Below, piece by piece: positions 35,501 through 50,500 of a stretch of 64,000 nucleotides of DNA. Both the position numbers and the translations under genes were made by a program. This DNA is from Watersipora subatra. Lineage: Eukaryota > Bryozoa > Gymnolaemata > Cheilostomatida > Watersiporidae. The stretch spans positions 1,054,001 through 1,118,000 of the forward strand of contig NC_088711.1 in NCBI RefSeq assembly GCF_963576615.1, read 5' to 3'. The stretch's first letter is position 1. Every line of letters begins with the position of its first letter. A model generated the notes under the pieces. It had not been told where the DNA came from, searched no databases, and worked only from the letters and a program-made list of their open reading frames with translations.

Positions 35501-38500
35501 TGATCCGAGGCTAGACTCTACCAAACGTCTTACATACTGCTCAGCCGAAAAGAGAGAAATCCTGATATAGAGTTGAGGGGTAAAACCTAGCAAGTTTGTG
35601 TGTGATGTGGCTGTGTTGTGAATATTCTGAGATGAACTAAAGAAGTTGACGCACTTGACAGAGTTGTTTGACATGAGCTGAGGCTGAGGAGGAAGTGGCA
35701 TGAGTTGCCTGCCTCCGATAACAGAAGTAGAGCGCTGCAAGGGTCTTGCATTCTAAGTAGAGAGTAGGTCATTCAGTGATACTACACAATGACCTCTAGT
35801 CATCTACCTGATATGTAGATGATAAAATACAACAGTTGTCCTCTGTGGTCGAAAAGGGAATGATAAAACTAATGACCTTAATTAGCCGTGCCCTTCCCTC
35901 TCGGTATTTCAGGTCGGCGTGTTACGATGTGTCACCTCTTGTTGTCAGCTATATTGGAAGGGAAAGACATTGCTAAAAACAGCTTGGAGTCATTTTGTCT
36001 AAATGTAAATTGTTTCAACACTTGTAGCAAAGTCCATCCAGCTCAATCTGTTTGCTGTCCCAAATCCCCTGTTATGTATGTCACACACATAGTTTCTCTT
36101 GCGCGCTTACAGGGCACCAGAGGGCTAGCCGGGATTCCTGGAAAAGATGGGACAGCAGTGAGTTCATACCATCCATTTACTTGGCTGATAGTTGATCTAT
36201 TTAACGAACCACATATAATTTTGTTGTCTCCTCCATTCAGTAAAACCATTAGAAAACATGTATACAATATTTTGCCTCTGCTTCACTCAGTGAAGAGATG
36301 AAGTGAGATAGATTAGAGTGAGATATATAGGAACGATGTTGGTTTACATTGATGTCTTATTAGATGCTCAATGGTCATTATATGTGCCAGTTTATTGGAC
36401 ATCACTCAGATATTAGAGAAGGTTATATCTCTGCGAAGGCAGAACACTCAGATCTTACATGTAGTATAGCATAGCAGGACTATTATATACCTGGTATAGC
36501 GTATACTTTACATTATCTAGGGTCGTGATGGACAGCAGGGCCCTCCTGGAGTCAATGGCAACCCTGGCTGCGATGGAATTCCGGTGAGATCTTAAACTAG
36601 TTGCGTAAGCTATTATGTCTGTTTGTCTGTTTGTCATTGTTGCGCTTTACTACAAGGCTGTCTGCAGGAAACCTGGTAAGACTGGTGCGAAACAGCCTGA
36701 AAAGGCAGCATGTCTGCTCAAATTTATTGCCTCTATTCTCATTGTGCATCATTCTCTTGGATTGTAAACTGGGCCTTGAGTGATTGACAGATACGTAATT
36801 ACTACGTTTATTGTAGGGGATCCCAGGAGGCAAAGGGGAATCTGGAGAGAAGGTGAGACTGGTATTTGGTTAGAGTATATGACCGTCTGCGATGCATGTC
36901 TGCATGCTCAAGTGCAAATAGGGTGCTGGTGTTCACACCTGAGTTCTATAATTAGCTGTATAAGCAGAAGTAACGCTTGATTTTTGCTGTTAAAAAGAGT
37001 GGGACAACTCCAACTATATAGAGTATAAACTTATCAGAGCTAAACTCAAACTAAGCGAGTAACTCTATTACAGGGAGATGCGTGCAGTTGTCAAGGCCTT
37101 GTCATTGGGAACAAAGGGGGTAAGTGATATGAATATGCCTAAGAAATGGAGGTTCAAGATGTTAGTTATTGCTGTATAATGTCAAGGACATATTATGTCC
37201 TTGACAAGTATCAAGAGCATCAAGGTCAAATAAAAGTCAAATATATTGCTGAAAATGATATATATATAGTTATTGCTGACAGCCAATTCCAGTTAGATTC
37301 GATTATTCGAGATTCGATAACAAGCCATTATTCATAGATTAGTTAATACTAACAAAAATACATAATTTTTTATGAGCACATTGAAAATAAACCAGTTTAT
37401 CCAAGACTTGTTCTTACCGAATCAAGTCATCCCATGTCATAGTGGAAAACACGGCCTTGGCTGTTGTCTAAATGTCTAAATGTCTTTGTTTTGTGTGTTC
37501 TATTTCATCAATCAATACAAATATAACATTAAGCAAAAACTGAGATATAGTTACAATATTGACTAGATGAAAAAAAAATGAACGAAAGCTTAATTCCTAC
37601 ATACTAAAGCATGATGAAGCCTACATGGGCAGTAGGCTGCAGCTAGCCGTGGCGCTGGGCCCACAGAAGTTGGCAATTTCTGGCTAGTAAGTTGACATAT
37701 TTGGCATATTTCATTGAAATTTGAGTAGTAAGCTGGCTTTGATTAATCTAGGCTTAACAAGTGGCTCCTAAAATTTCTTTTAAAGCTATTAAATGCTGAA
37801 ATTTTGCATAAGTTTATTAGAAGACCTAGCATTAGAGTGAGAATCTTTTTTACCTTATAATCACTTGAATAAAATTTTGAATGCGCCATCATGAAAATTT
37901 TATACTGGTAAAGTTTATCAACAGGCAACACAAAAAGCTTAACAAACAGGCACTGAAATGAAGTCAGTTGTTTATCCAAGCTTATGCGTATTATACGATT
38001 TTGTGATATGAATATTTGGGCTATAGAAGCTTGGCTATACGCCTTAGCTCTATGTTATGAATGCTCTATGAGATATGCTCTAAATGGGTAGTTTAACTCT
38101 CTTGCTTTGTGTGCAGTTTTAGATGTAACACAGATAAAAGGAGAACCTGGAGAAATGGTGAGTATATTAATCTACTTTCTATCCAGCAGTTTGTCATGTC
38201 TGCACTGCCTCGATGGTACATTTCATCAGCTCTCCTTACCATTTACGTTTTGGTCTCTGTCAATATTTTTAGTGAGTCCCTACTTACCCTAGTGGGCGAG
38301 TTGGCTCGAGCCCATCCTCCATCAATCTAACTAAGGCTACAATCGCTTTAGGTAGAAAAATTTTACGATGATTGGTAGGATGTGTGAGGCAGCGTTAGAG
38401 TGTGTGAGGCAGCGTTAGAGTGTGTGAGGCAGCGTTAGAGTGTGTGAGGCAGCGTTAGGGTGTGTGAGGCAGCGTTAGAATGTGTGAGGCAGCGTTAGAG

Positions 38501-41500
38501 TGTGTGAGGCAGCGTTAGAGTGTGTGAGGCAGCGTTAGAGTGTGTGAGGCAGCGTTAGAGTGTGTGAGGCAGCGTTAGAGTGTGTGAGGCAGCGTTAGAG
38601 TGTGTGAGGCAGCGTTAGAGTGTGTGAGGCAGCGTTAGAGTGTGTGAGGCAGCGTTAGAGTGTGTGAGGCAGCGTTAGAGTGTGTGAGGCAGCGTTAGAG
38701 TGTGTGAGGCAGCGTTAGAGTGTGTGAGGCAGCGTTAGAGTGTGTGAGGCAGCGTTAGAGTGTGTGAGGCAGCGTTAGAGTGTGTGAGGCAGCGTTAGAG
38801 TGTGTGAGGCAGCGTTAGAGTTTGTGAGGCAGCGTTAGAGTGTGTGAGGCAGCGTTAGAGTGTGTGAGGCAGCGTTAGAGTGTGTGAGGCAGCGTTAGAG
38901 TGTGTGAGACAGCGTTAGAGTGTGTGAGGCAGCGTTAGAGTGTGTGAGGCAGTTTTAGAGTGTGTGAGGCAACGTTAGAGTGTGTGAGGCAGCGTTAGAG
39001 TGTGTGAGGCAGCGTTAGAGTGTGTGAGGCAGCGTTAGAGTGTGTGAGGCAGCGTTAGAGTGTGTGAGGCAGCGTTAGAGTTTGTGAGGCAGCGTTAGAG
39101 TGTGTGAGGCAGCGTTAGAGTGTGTGAGGCAGCGTTAGAGTGTACTGTACTAGCAGCTACAAGTGGTCTAGAAGTAATTACTGGGAATAGAGAGCCTCAC
39201 TCAGGCTCTGTTAAGTTGATTTGGAAATTAGAAAGCTAAAACTATGGCTTTCTTGAGATATGTGCATATTTTTAACCCATACACTTGTCTTGGTTGGTAG
39301 TGGTGAGGGTAGACTTTTCATAGTTCTCATATTTACGGTATGTGAACCGCTGTATTGCATCCGATGGGAGACATAAAATTACACCTCTAAGTTTGTTATA
39401 ACCATCAACCCCTGATACAGTATAACATTGTACCATCTATTAATTCTATCTGTATTTATTAGCCTCTGCACGTAAAAAGTCAAGCAGAGACTTTTTACTT
39501 TTAAAAATTTTCAAAGATTATTAAAACCTAATACAACCTTCATAGCTCAACACTTGTATAGTTACGCTATAAAGCTAAATTGGCAGAGATATTAGAACGA
39601 CATTAGTCAACATGAGGAGAGGCAGCATCAGCAAGAGTTAGTGAAGAACATTAACAAAATTTAGAACTAGCTCGAGCAAGAGTTTGCTTAACTTTTCTCA
39701 AAGTGTTTATCGGAAAACAAGGTAGCTTGTAATAGGAGTGTTAATGTTTACAAAATGTAACATATTGTTTTTGCGAGCAAGGATTCCTATGAATAAGACT
39801 ATTGGATAGCACTAGTTCTGTTTATATGTTTGACCTCTCTACAAATCCATTTAAATACAAATGCGCTTAGCTTTAATTATGACTTAATATTATATGCTTT
39901 AATTAATAATTAAACAGTAATGTTAGTAGTTTACTAACAAAATGACCTGAACTAGCGTGTAATAACTTGATTGGTAGACGGCACAACGATCTAACGATAA
40001 CTAGTGAAAAATAAATTTACATATGAGAAGTGAGCTTACAAAAATTGCTCAATCACCAACATATGCCATTTTTGTTATTTTTGATTGGGTGTTGACGAAA
40101 GCTACCCGGTTTTTTTTGGAAGCAATAAATTACACATTAATCCGCATGGCGATTAAAACACAAATAGAAATAATTTTGAAAAGCTGCAAATGTTTAAATG
40201 TTAGAAATTGAATTTTCCCAAAATCGGCAATTACCAGCAAATGTGGTGGTGAACAGTTGTATTCCATGCGTACATGTATACTGTATATCTACGCATTACT
40301 GGAATATTAATAATATAACTTAGGAGTTGTGTTATTTTAACAAGTTGTTTGCTCACATTCTTGCTTGCGCCAACACATTGCAATAAGGAGTTTTTTGATG
40401 TATTCACCGAATGCTTGGTTAATGCTTTTTACTAAATCTAGTAAATACTAATTAAGCTCAGTATTATACAACATTGGGAGTTGTCTCCTCATCTAATGTA
40501 ACAAATTTGTTTGGACAATCGCACCCTGTGCGTTTGAGGCACATAGTCTTTGAGCTGGGCTATAGTAGCGTTATGGCAAGAGCGGACAACTCTTTGTATC
40601 ACTGACATATATGTTACCATAGTTCATCCTACTAAAATGAAGGCTTCTTCAATGCTGTATCCTACAAGCTGTTTAGTTTAAATGTTTCATGAAGAGATCA
40701 TGTATTTCCTTGGTGAGCATAGCCAACACACATGGGAAGGTCTCGTTTGGAGTTTAGCTCTTCTGATAATTTGATTCAGGGCCCCAAAGGAATGGTCGGA
40801 GAAAAAGGTGATAAGGGTGAGATTGGTGTCCCTGGAGGAAAAGGCGATTCTGGTGATTCTGTTAGGGGAGACCGAGGAGAGCCTGGAGAATCTGGTCCTA
40901 AAGGAGAGCCTGTAAGTTTACACAACTCTTGTAGTCCAACACAACAGCGCATTGACTGAAAAGTAAGAAGCAGCTTTGCTGAGGTGTTGTAGATTTAACA
41001 TGACAATATCGCTTGGTAACGGTATTTAACATGACAATATTGCTTGGTAACGGTATGATATGAGAATCCTTGCACTGCATGAATTCACAAACAGCAATCG
41101 TAATGTGCAATTGTCTCTGCCATACTAGGCAATGTAAACCGTAAGTAAACAACCTATGGTAATCTCTCTTACAACTACATCTGTCAGCAACCTATGGTAA
41201 TCTCTCTTACAACTACATCTGTCAACAACCTATGGTAATCTCTCTCACAACTGCATCTGTAAACAACCTATGGTAATCTCTCTTACAACTGCATCTGTAA
41301 ACAACCTATGGTAATCTCTCTTACAACTGCATCTGTAAACAACCTATGGTAATCTCTCTTACAACTGCATCTGTAAACAACCTATGGTAATCTCTCTTAC
41401 AACTGCATCTGTAAACAACCTATGGTAATCTCTCTTACAACTGCATCTGTAAACAACCTATAGTAATCTCTCTTACAACTGCATCTGTTAACAACCTATG

Positions 41501-44500
41501 GTAATCTCTCTTACAACTGCATCTGTAAACAACCTATGGTAATCTCTCTTACAACTGCATCTGTCAACAACCTATGGTAATCTCTCTTACAACTGCATCT
41601 GTAAACAACCTATGGTAATCTCTCTTACAACTGCATCTGTAAACAACCTATAGTAATCTCTCTTACAACTGCATCTGTTAACAACCTATGGTAATCTCTC
41701 TTACAACTGCATCTGTGAACAACCTATGGTAATCTCTCTTACAACTGCATCTGTAAACAACCTATGGTAATCTCTCTTACAACTGCATCTGTAAACAACC
41801 TATGGTAATCTCTCTTACAACTGCATCTGTAAACAACCTATGGTAATCTCTCTTACAACTGCATCTGTAAACAACCTATAGTAATCTCTCTTACAACTGC
41901 ATCTGTTAACAACCTATGGTAATCTCTCTTACAACTGCATCTGTAAACAACCTATGGTAATCTCTCTTACAACTGCATCTGTCAACAACCTATGGTAATC
42001 TCTCTTACAACTGCATCTGTAAACAACCTATGGTAATCTCTCTTACAACTGCATCTGTAAACAACCTATAGTAATCTCTCTTACAACTGCATCTGTTAAC
42101 AACCTATGGTAATCTCTCTTACAACTGCATCTGTGAACAACCTATGGTAATCTCTCTTACAACTGCATCTGTTAACAACCTATGGTAATCTCTCTTACAA
42201 CTGCATCTGTAAACAACCTATGGTAATCTCTCTTACAACTGCATCTGTAAACAACCTATAGTAATCTCTCTTACAACTGCATCTGTAAACAACCTATGGT
42301 AATCTCTCTTACAACTGCATCTGTAAACAACCTATAGTAATCTCTCTTACAACTGCATCTGTTAACAACCTATAGTAATCTCTCTTACAACTGCATCTGT
42401 TAACAACCTATGGTAATCTCTCTTACAACTGCATCTGTAAACAATTACTAATATTTCTGCTTCCAGAATTAAACCATAAAAATGAGTGGAACTGCTCAGA
42501 ATTTTCTATAAGTTATGACTAAAGTCAATCAGACTGTATTTCAAAGGCTATCAGCATCTACTTGTAATATGATCTCTGTATCAATTAGTTTGAATGCTAA
42601 TGAAGAGAGTTTTACTTTCGAGTTGCAACTTTGGCTACATGATATGGAATAGTGGCAACTTTGGCTACATGATATGGAATAGTGGCAACTTTGGCTACAT
42701 GATATGGAATAGTGGCAACTTTGGCTACATGATATGGAATAGTGGCAACTTTGGCTACATGATATGGAATAGTGGCAACTTTGGCTACAGGATATGGAAT
42801 AGTGGCAACTTTGGCTACATGATATGGAATAGTGGCAACTTTGGCTACATGATATGGAATAGTGGCAACTTTGGCTACATGATATGGAATAGTGGCAACT
42901 TTGGATACATGATATGGAATAGTGGCAACTTTGGCTACATGATATGGAATAGTGGCAACTTTGGCTACATGATATGGAATAGTGGCAACTTTGGCTACAT
43001 GATATGGAATAGTGGCAACTTTGGCTACATGATATGGAATAGTGGCAACCTTGGCTACATGATATGGAATAGTGGCAACTTTGGCTACATGATATGGAAT
43101 AGTGGCAACTTTGGCTACATGATATGGAATAGTGGCAACTTTGGCTACATGATATGGAATAGTGGCAACTTTGGCTACATGATATGGAAAAGTGGCAACT
43201 TTGGCTACATGATATGGAATAGTGGCAACAGCCTGCTTTGCTATTCAACTATATGAAAGAGGAAAACTGTTTGCAAAATCCAATCTTCTACATTCAGCAT
43301 GTTTGGATGTATATGAGTTATTGATGGTAATTGTCTCAGACTGTAGTAAGTGATTGTAAAATACATCTGATCTGCAGAAGAAAATAGATAAGACATGTTA
43401 AAAACAGTACTTAAATGTTCAAATATAATAATAACAACATGATAATTGTATAATAATACAATATGTTTTTACAGGCAGGCGTAACCCCTGTATGTACAGG
43501 CAGGCGTAACCCCTGTATGTACAGGCAGGCGTAACCCCTGTATGTACAGGCAGGTGTAATTCCTGTATGTACAAGCAGGTGTAACAACTGTTTGTACAAG
43601 CAGGTGTAATCCCTGTATGTACAGGCAGATTGAATCCCTGTATGTACAGGCAGGTGTAACTACGTTTCTACAAGCAAGTGTGACCGTTGTTTGTACAGGC
43701 AAGTATAACCGCAGTAAGCAAAGGTAGGTGCAACCCCTGCATGTACAGGCAAGTGCACATATGTTTATATTAACTAGGGAGAATCTGTCAAGGGAGAAAA
43801 AGGTGCTCTGGGGCCAATTGGTGTAGGAGAGCCAGGCATGAAAGGAGACAGAGGCGAAGACGGTCTACCTGGTGCAGCTGGAAAAGATGGTGCTGTAGGA
43901 GAGAAAGGAATGACTGGACTTGATGGTGGTAAGTATAAAGAAAACATACAAAAAAAATTTGTATTTGTCATTGCCAGAACTTCGTTACCACATTTAGTGG
44001 GCGGTAACATGACTAGTAGAGGCTAGGATTACAACATACTGTAGTTAAATACCCATAGTCCTAAGGGGTGATCACACGAGAGCCGAAACAAACTAAATGA
44101 CGCAAAATGACGTCAATGTCAGTTGTAAACTGTTCGGCCAAAGACATTTCTGGCCAAAACGAACCATTTCGGTCCTGCTCGAAATTTCGTGGCCGAACCC
44201 TTGCTCTTTTTGGCTGATTAAAATTCTAGCAAGCCCGCGTCACATTTCTCCTTATGTGCATATGAGCAAAGTTAAAAAAGAAATGGGACGATACTTTTAT
44301 TTCATTAAGTAAACAACATGAAGCAATTTACGACAAGGCTCACCCGGACTTGTTATTGTGTTGCATAAATGTAAGATGTTGCACTTAAGTTGTGCATAAA
44401 TGTAAGAGAATGGTTGTGATTATTTTTTGTGTAGAATATAAGTAATGTGTCATACTCATCCTGATGAAGAATCGTTGACTGATTTATTTATATGTAAAAC

Positions 44501-47500
44501 CACAATACTATGATAAAGACTGTATTTGTTTGTTATGTACTCAGCATAGAAAAACATTCATATGTTAATAAAAATATAATTATGTTGATGGGAAGGGTTG
44601 GCAAAATCTTTGTCTCGAGTGATTTATTTTGAGCAGCTGACTGATCTTCTGATAAATCTGCTGCGTAATTATAATTAATAATTGTTCCTCAAAGTTTTTT
44701 GTTTACAATAAAAATATTTAGCTCAAATACATAAAAACTACCAATGAAACAGTGTCCTGTCTCCATACATATGGTATCTAAGAAGCGAAGTGACTTCGGA
44801 TGCCGTTTGACTTAGCCGAACCAAAGTAAAACAACTTCCGAAACAAACCAAACCTAAATCGGTTCGGCACTCGTGTGACACGACTCTAGACACAAAGCAT
44901 GAATGAAAATGGAAGCTATACCGCTTTGCCTCTATTTTCGCGTGCTGCCTACAACTTGGAATGAAGGTGCGATTCGTCGTACCACCAGCCCTCGACTTAT
45001 GGTCACCTCTTCATGCGAATTTTCACATTTACAATGTAAATTTGAACAAATATTTGTTTTCACGTATGAAGTAATTTTTAGCGTATGTCATCTAGAATTT
45101 TTTTAAACATTACAACCAAGTAACAGAAGGAAAATGGTTACTACGAATATAAAATTAAAAATAACAAGATAATAAGAATATATATAAATCGAGTTAATTT
45201 AAGCTATAAGCATACTATGCCTAGGGTATGATACCTAGTGTACAATACCTAGTGTACTATACCTAGTGTACGATACCTAGTGTACAATACCTAGCGTACG
45301 ATACCTAGTGTACTATACCTAGTGTACTATACCTAGTGTACAATACCTAGCGTACGATGCCTAGTGTATAATACCTAGTGTACGATACCTAGTGTACTAT
45401 ACCTGGTGTACAATACCTAGCGTACGATACCTAGTGTATAATACCTAGTGTACAATACCTAGCGTACAATACCTAGCGTACACTACCTAGTGTACTATAC
45501 CTGGTGTAAAATACCTAGCGTACGATACCTAGTGTATAATACCTAGTGTACTATACCTAGCGTACTATACCTAGCGAACGATGCCTAGTGTATAATACCT
45601 AGCGTACGATACCTAGTGTACTATACCTGGTGTACAATACCTAGCGTATGATACCTAGTGTACGATATCTAGTGTATGATACCTAGTGTACAATACCTAG
45701 TGTACAATACCTTGTGTACAATACCTAGCGTACAATACCTAGCGTACACTACCTAGTGTACTATACCTAGTGTACAATACCTAGCGTACGATACCTAGTG
45801 TACAATACCTAGCGTACGATACCTAGTGTATGATACCTAGTGTACAATACCTAGTGTACAATACCTAGTGTATGATACCTAGTGTACAATACCTAGTGTA
45901 CAAGTGTATGATGCCTAGTGTACAATACCTAGTGTACAAGTGTATGATAAAGTAGTGTAAGATAAAATAAGTTGTGCTGAGTATATCCACCACTCACTCT
46001 ACCACCAAGTTTACTACACAATGTTTCACCTACATTTCTCTTCACATGTCTATAATAAGATAACAATAAAACCGTTATAAATTTAATTATTAACTAGTTT
46101 TATAGTTTGTTTTGGTGTAATATGTAAACACTTCATCTATTTATCACTAAGTTCTGGTTCTGCACTGAATTGACCAAAATACAAAAATACGATGAACATT
46201 TATTATGAATATTTTCTTCAACACGCAAAGGCTTTGATTGACAAAGCAAATCTCAGAACAGATCAGCTTCGTGTGTCAAGGTTTGACAGCTAATCATTAA
46301 GCTGTCCACCTGAGGTTTCTTAGGGGGTCCACCAGGGTCCGCTTGCTTTGGGGGTCCACCAGGGTCCGCTTGCTTTGGGGGTCCACCAGGGTCCGCTTGC
46401 TTTGGGGGTCCACCAGGGTCCGCTTGCTTTGTACACAATGAGTATCCGTTGATGTGAGTCACGTGGTGTCTTCAGTTGCATCTTAGCATCTTATTGGCTA
46501 ATTCAGTGGATGGAAAAAATGGTAGCATTGGAGAGCCAGGGTCAAAAGGTGAACCAGGAGAGGATGGGATCCCTGGTGAACCAGGAAGTTCTGGAGTTCC
46601 TGGGCCAGCCGGTGACAAAGGAGAAGCAGGTAATTGATACAAGTTGCTACACATTAGTCCCGAGTGAACATTTCACTTGACTTCCTCATTTTCAGAGCTA
46701 TATGTGCTGTTTTCTGTCATTTGAAGGTGAACGAGGACCACAAGGTGAGCCCGGTGTTGGATTTGAAGGACCAAGAGGAGAGCCTGGAGTAAATGGAACG
46801 AGTATAACTGGACCTAAAGGAGAAACTGGTGATGCTGGTGCCCAGGGACCTCCAGGTGAAAGCATTAAGGTAAGCCCATTACAAATAAGGGCTGGTATAA
46901 CCTAATTATGAGATGAAATAGGTTTACTGAAGCTGCCCTAATCAGATGGTAATCTACTAGGAATACAACCGAACTTACTACCTCTTCTAGGGTATAATAA
47001 TCTTATGTGTTTGTGCTTGGAAAGTACAAAAAGAACTTGAAGCATATATATAAATGTACATATATACATGTACTGTTGTAGCAAATAGTTATTTAAATTA
47101 TAAAAGACAACACAAAATATTAAGATAATTCTATAAATAGTTTTAAGAATAGGGTGTACTTAGCTTTCAGCTGTCAGTTTGAAGGATATGGTCTTTCCTT
47201 TCATCAGGCTGTCCCCAATAAAAGAAATATTGACAGACTGCTAGAGCTTGTCACTCAGGTTGGACTCTCTACTGATGATAGCCTTCAGTTCATCTAACAG
47301 TAAAACAGTTAGCAAATAGACAAACAGCAAATCTTAAAATTTAAACTATGTAAGATTTTGTGGAAATAGAAGAGCGATAAAATGAAAAGGTCATATTAGA
47401 TGAAGGGCCTGTAAGGACAACATAATATTGTCTTATCATTCTTAATGGCTAACTGGCTTTCTTACAGAAACTCATTTGTTGTTTTAAGGGAGACAAAGGA

Positions 47501-50500
47501 GAGCCAGGCTTGCCTGCAGAAAGTGCAGAAGGTATTAAAGGAGAGAAAGGTGATCCAGGAGTAGGAGAAGCCGGAATTCAAGGCGAACCAGGAGCTATGG
47601 GTGAAAAAGGTGGCTCCGGTAGGTACAGCAGCATGAGTCTGTAGGTGCTGCCTGTGCAGAATTCATGGCTCATTACTTAAAGGTTGACTGGTTGAAAGGT
47701 GTAATGCATGCAAAATTATTCATTTTCATTCTTTAATACTTGTAAACCCTCAACCACTGCTGCAGGAGAACAAGGTCCTCCGGGGGAAAATGGTGCAGAT
47801 GGTATACCCGGAGAGCCGGGCAAAGATGGTGGTCCTGGAATGAAAGGTGAGCGAGGAGAAGATGGCTTGCCTGGCGTAGCTGGCATGGATGGCTTAAACG
47901 GTAAGGAATAATAAAGGGCAGGTCGTAGGCCCATATCTTTCACATTGCAAGCCTGAATGACTTGGAAACAAGTGATCATGCTAATTGTACTACACTCTCT
48001 ATCTTTAGGCACTGATGGGGAGAAAGGCTCAAAAGGTGAACCTGGAACTGCCACTGATGGTATAAAGGGTGACAAAGGTGATGATGGTGTACCTGGAACT
48101 GTCGGTCCTAAGGGTAAGATACTACAAAATCATAATGCAATTGTTCGTTGGGTGTGAAACAACAAATTTCACATTCAACAAATCCCCATTAGAGTGATTT
48201 TTAAAAATATTCGAGTCAAAAAAGAGAAATTAAACTATGAGCCTTTATTTGGTCCAACAGATTTTACAGGTTGAGCAACTTAGAGCAGTTGAGACTTGTA
48301 TAGATGCCATAAAAGGATGAACAACTTAGAGCAGTTTAGACTTGTATAGATGCCATAAAAGGATGAACAACTTAGAGCAGTTTAGACTTGTATAGATGCC
48401 ATAAAAGGATGAGCAACTCAGAGCAGTTTAGACTTGTATAGATGCCATAAAAGGATGAACAACTTAGAGCAGTTTAGACTTGTATAGATGCCATAAAAGG
48501 ATGAGCAACTTAGAGCAGTTTAGACTTATATAGATGCCATAAAAGGATGAGCAACTTAGAGCAGTTTAGACTTGTATAGATGCCACAAAAGGATGAACAA
48601 CTTAGAGCAGTTTAGACTTGTATAGATGCCATAAAAGCGGGTTGAGTGTAACTTAACTATGGGCAGACTCTCTCTAGAATTTGGGTATTTGTTACCTCCG
48701 TGTGTAAAGAACAAGGGAACCTGGCTAAATGTTTCACAAACTGTAATCAGTACAAAACTAACAAATGAACTTTCTATCGAATATCAAAACTTATCGAATA
48801 TATAGTTGGCATCTTATAACAAATGTGGAAAGTAGTTTGTTAGAGGAACCTGCTTCCTCTAACAAACTACTTTCCACATTTGTTATATGATGCCAACTAT
48901 AGCAACAAATTTTACAAGACTAATAACAACAATTTACCCTGTTTTACAGGCAGCTCTGCATAGTTACAGTTGACTGTGATGTCATATGTAATATAGGGAT
49001 GATACAAAAGGTTAAGAAAGACTGACTCTGTTAGAGTGTGTAACTAACTGTTAATCAATTCCAACTGAGTTGCTAGAGAAAAAACAAGCAAGAATATTCG
49101 GCAGGTTGTAGCCGAAGGGCTGATCAAGTAACTCTCTTAAACGTTCAATTTAGGCGCGTTGTTTGGTTTTAGGTGAACCCGGTGTTTCTGGTGAAGAAGG
49201 TCCTTCAGGAGAGAAAGGCGAGAGAGGCGAGCAAGGGCTGCCTGGTATCGGTGAGCCTGGCCCAGCAGGTGAGGATGGTCAGCCAGGACCTGAAGGAGCT
49301 GAAGGAGAAAAAGGGATGTCTGGGGAGCGAGGAGAGAAAGGTGATGCTGGTGCTATAGGTCGCCCCGGAGTTCAAGGTTAGTCTATGTACAATCTCGCAC
49401 ATTTATAGGGAAAATTTGGAAACAAAATTTCAAATTTCTGATGCATCAGGGTTGACACCAAAGTGTTGTGTACTTCAGGAGAGCGGGGTAGAGATGGAGT
49501 AGGAGAAAAGGGTGTGAAAGGTGATACCGGACTCATAGGAAGACCAGGAGAGGAAGGTAGGCCTGGAAGAGATGGGAGAGATGGAGAGCCAGGCATTGAT
49601 GGAACTCCTGGACAGCCTGGATGGCAAGGTGAGCGCAATTTGCAGAATCTCTAAACCGAACCAGTCTTCAGGTCTTTCTAGCTTATGGTATCTCTCTGCA
49701 TACTGGCCATTGACTCTTTATTGATTCTCTATCGATTCTCCATCGATTCTCTATTGCCTCTTTATTGATTCTCTATTGATTCTCTATTGATTCTCTATTG
49801 ATTCTCCATTGATTCTCCATTGATTATCTATTGATTATCTATTGATTCTCTATTGACTCTTTATTGATTCTCTATTGATTCTCTATTGATTCTCTATTGA
49901 CTCTCTATTGATTCTCTATTGATTCGATATTGATTCTCTATTGACTCTCTATTGATTCTCTACTGATTCTCTATTGATTCGATATTGATTCTCTATAGAT
50001 CCTCTATTGATTTTCCATCGATTCTCCATTGATTCTCCATTGATTCTCTATTGACTCTCTATTGATTCTCTATTGATTTTCTATTGATTCTCTATTTCAC
50101 AGGTTTACCCGGAGAAAGAGGGGAACCAGGGAAAAGTGGTAATGATGGCAAAACAGGAGGCAAAGGAGAACCTGGCAATCCTGGAACACCAGGTGGGTCC
50201 AACGACTATGTGGAGAAGTAAAGAGATGTAAGCTGTCAACGGTTCAGTTATCATAGGATTATGGGTTATTAGGATTGTTTTTGCTGGGTTTGTTAAGTCA
50301 TCTATTTGCCGTGTCATAATGGTTTCAACTCTAAAAAGTCTAAATCAGAAATCACGTTACAACCAGTTTTGATAAGTTAATACTAGTTTTGCTTAGTTAA
50401 TACTAGTTACTAGGAGAATCATTTCTGAACAGTCAGCTGAACAACCAGTTTTGATAAGTTAATACTAGTTTTGCTTAGTTAATACTAGTTACTAGGAGAA

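Noticed and set aside
35888-36301. 137-codon plus-strand ORF
   Set aside because: Only its part at 36113-36157 is a real collagen exon; the rest is flanking intron that happens to be open.
41150-42445. Regularly spaced repeats that could suggest a CRISPR array
   Set aside because: The units are contiguous with no unique spacers, there are no cas genes, and the DNA is clearly eukaryotic.
42541-43256. Long ORFs on both strands (220 and 235 codons) with 10-residue repeats
   Set aside because: They arise from a 30-bp minisatellite whose unit is a multiple of three and lacks stops in two frames. They lie inside a collagen intron with no splice support.
46253-46462. Minus-strand ORF with ADPGGPPKQ repeats resembling collagen
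   Set aside because: Antisense to the collagen gene, built from a 27-bp tandem repeat, and without regular Gly-X-Y.
49163-49381. Separate small collagen-like genes at each helix ORF
   Set aside because: Each is bounded by acceptor and donor sites with matching phases, so they are exons of one collagen IV gene.
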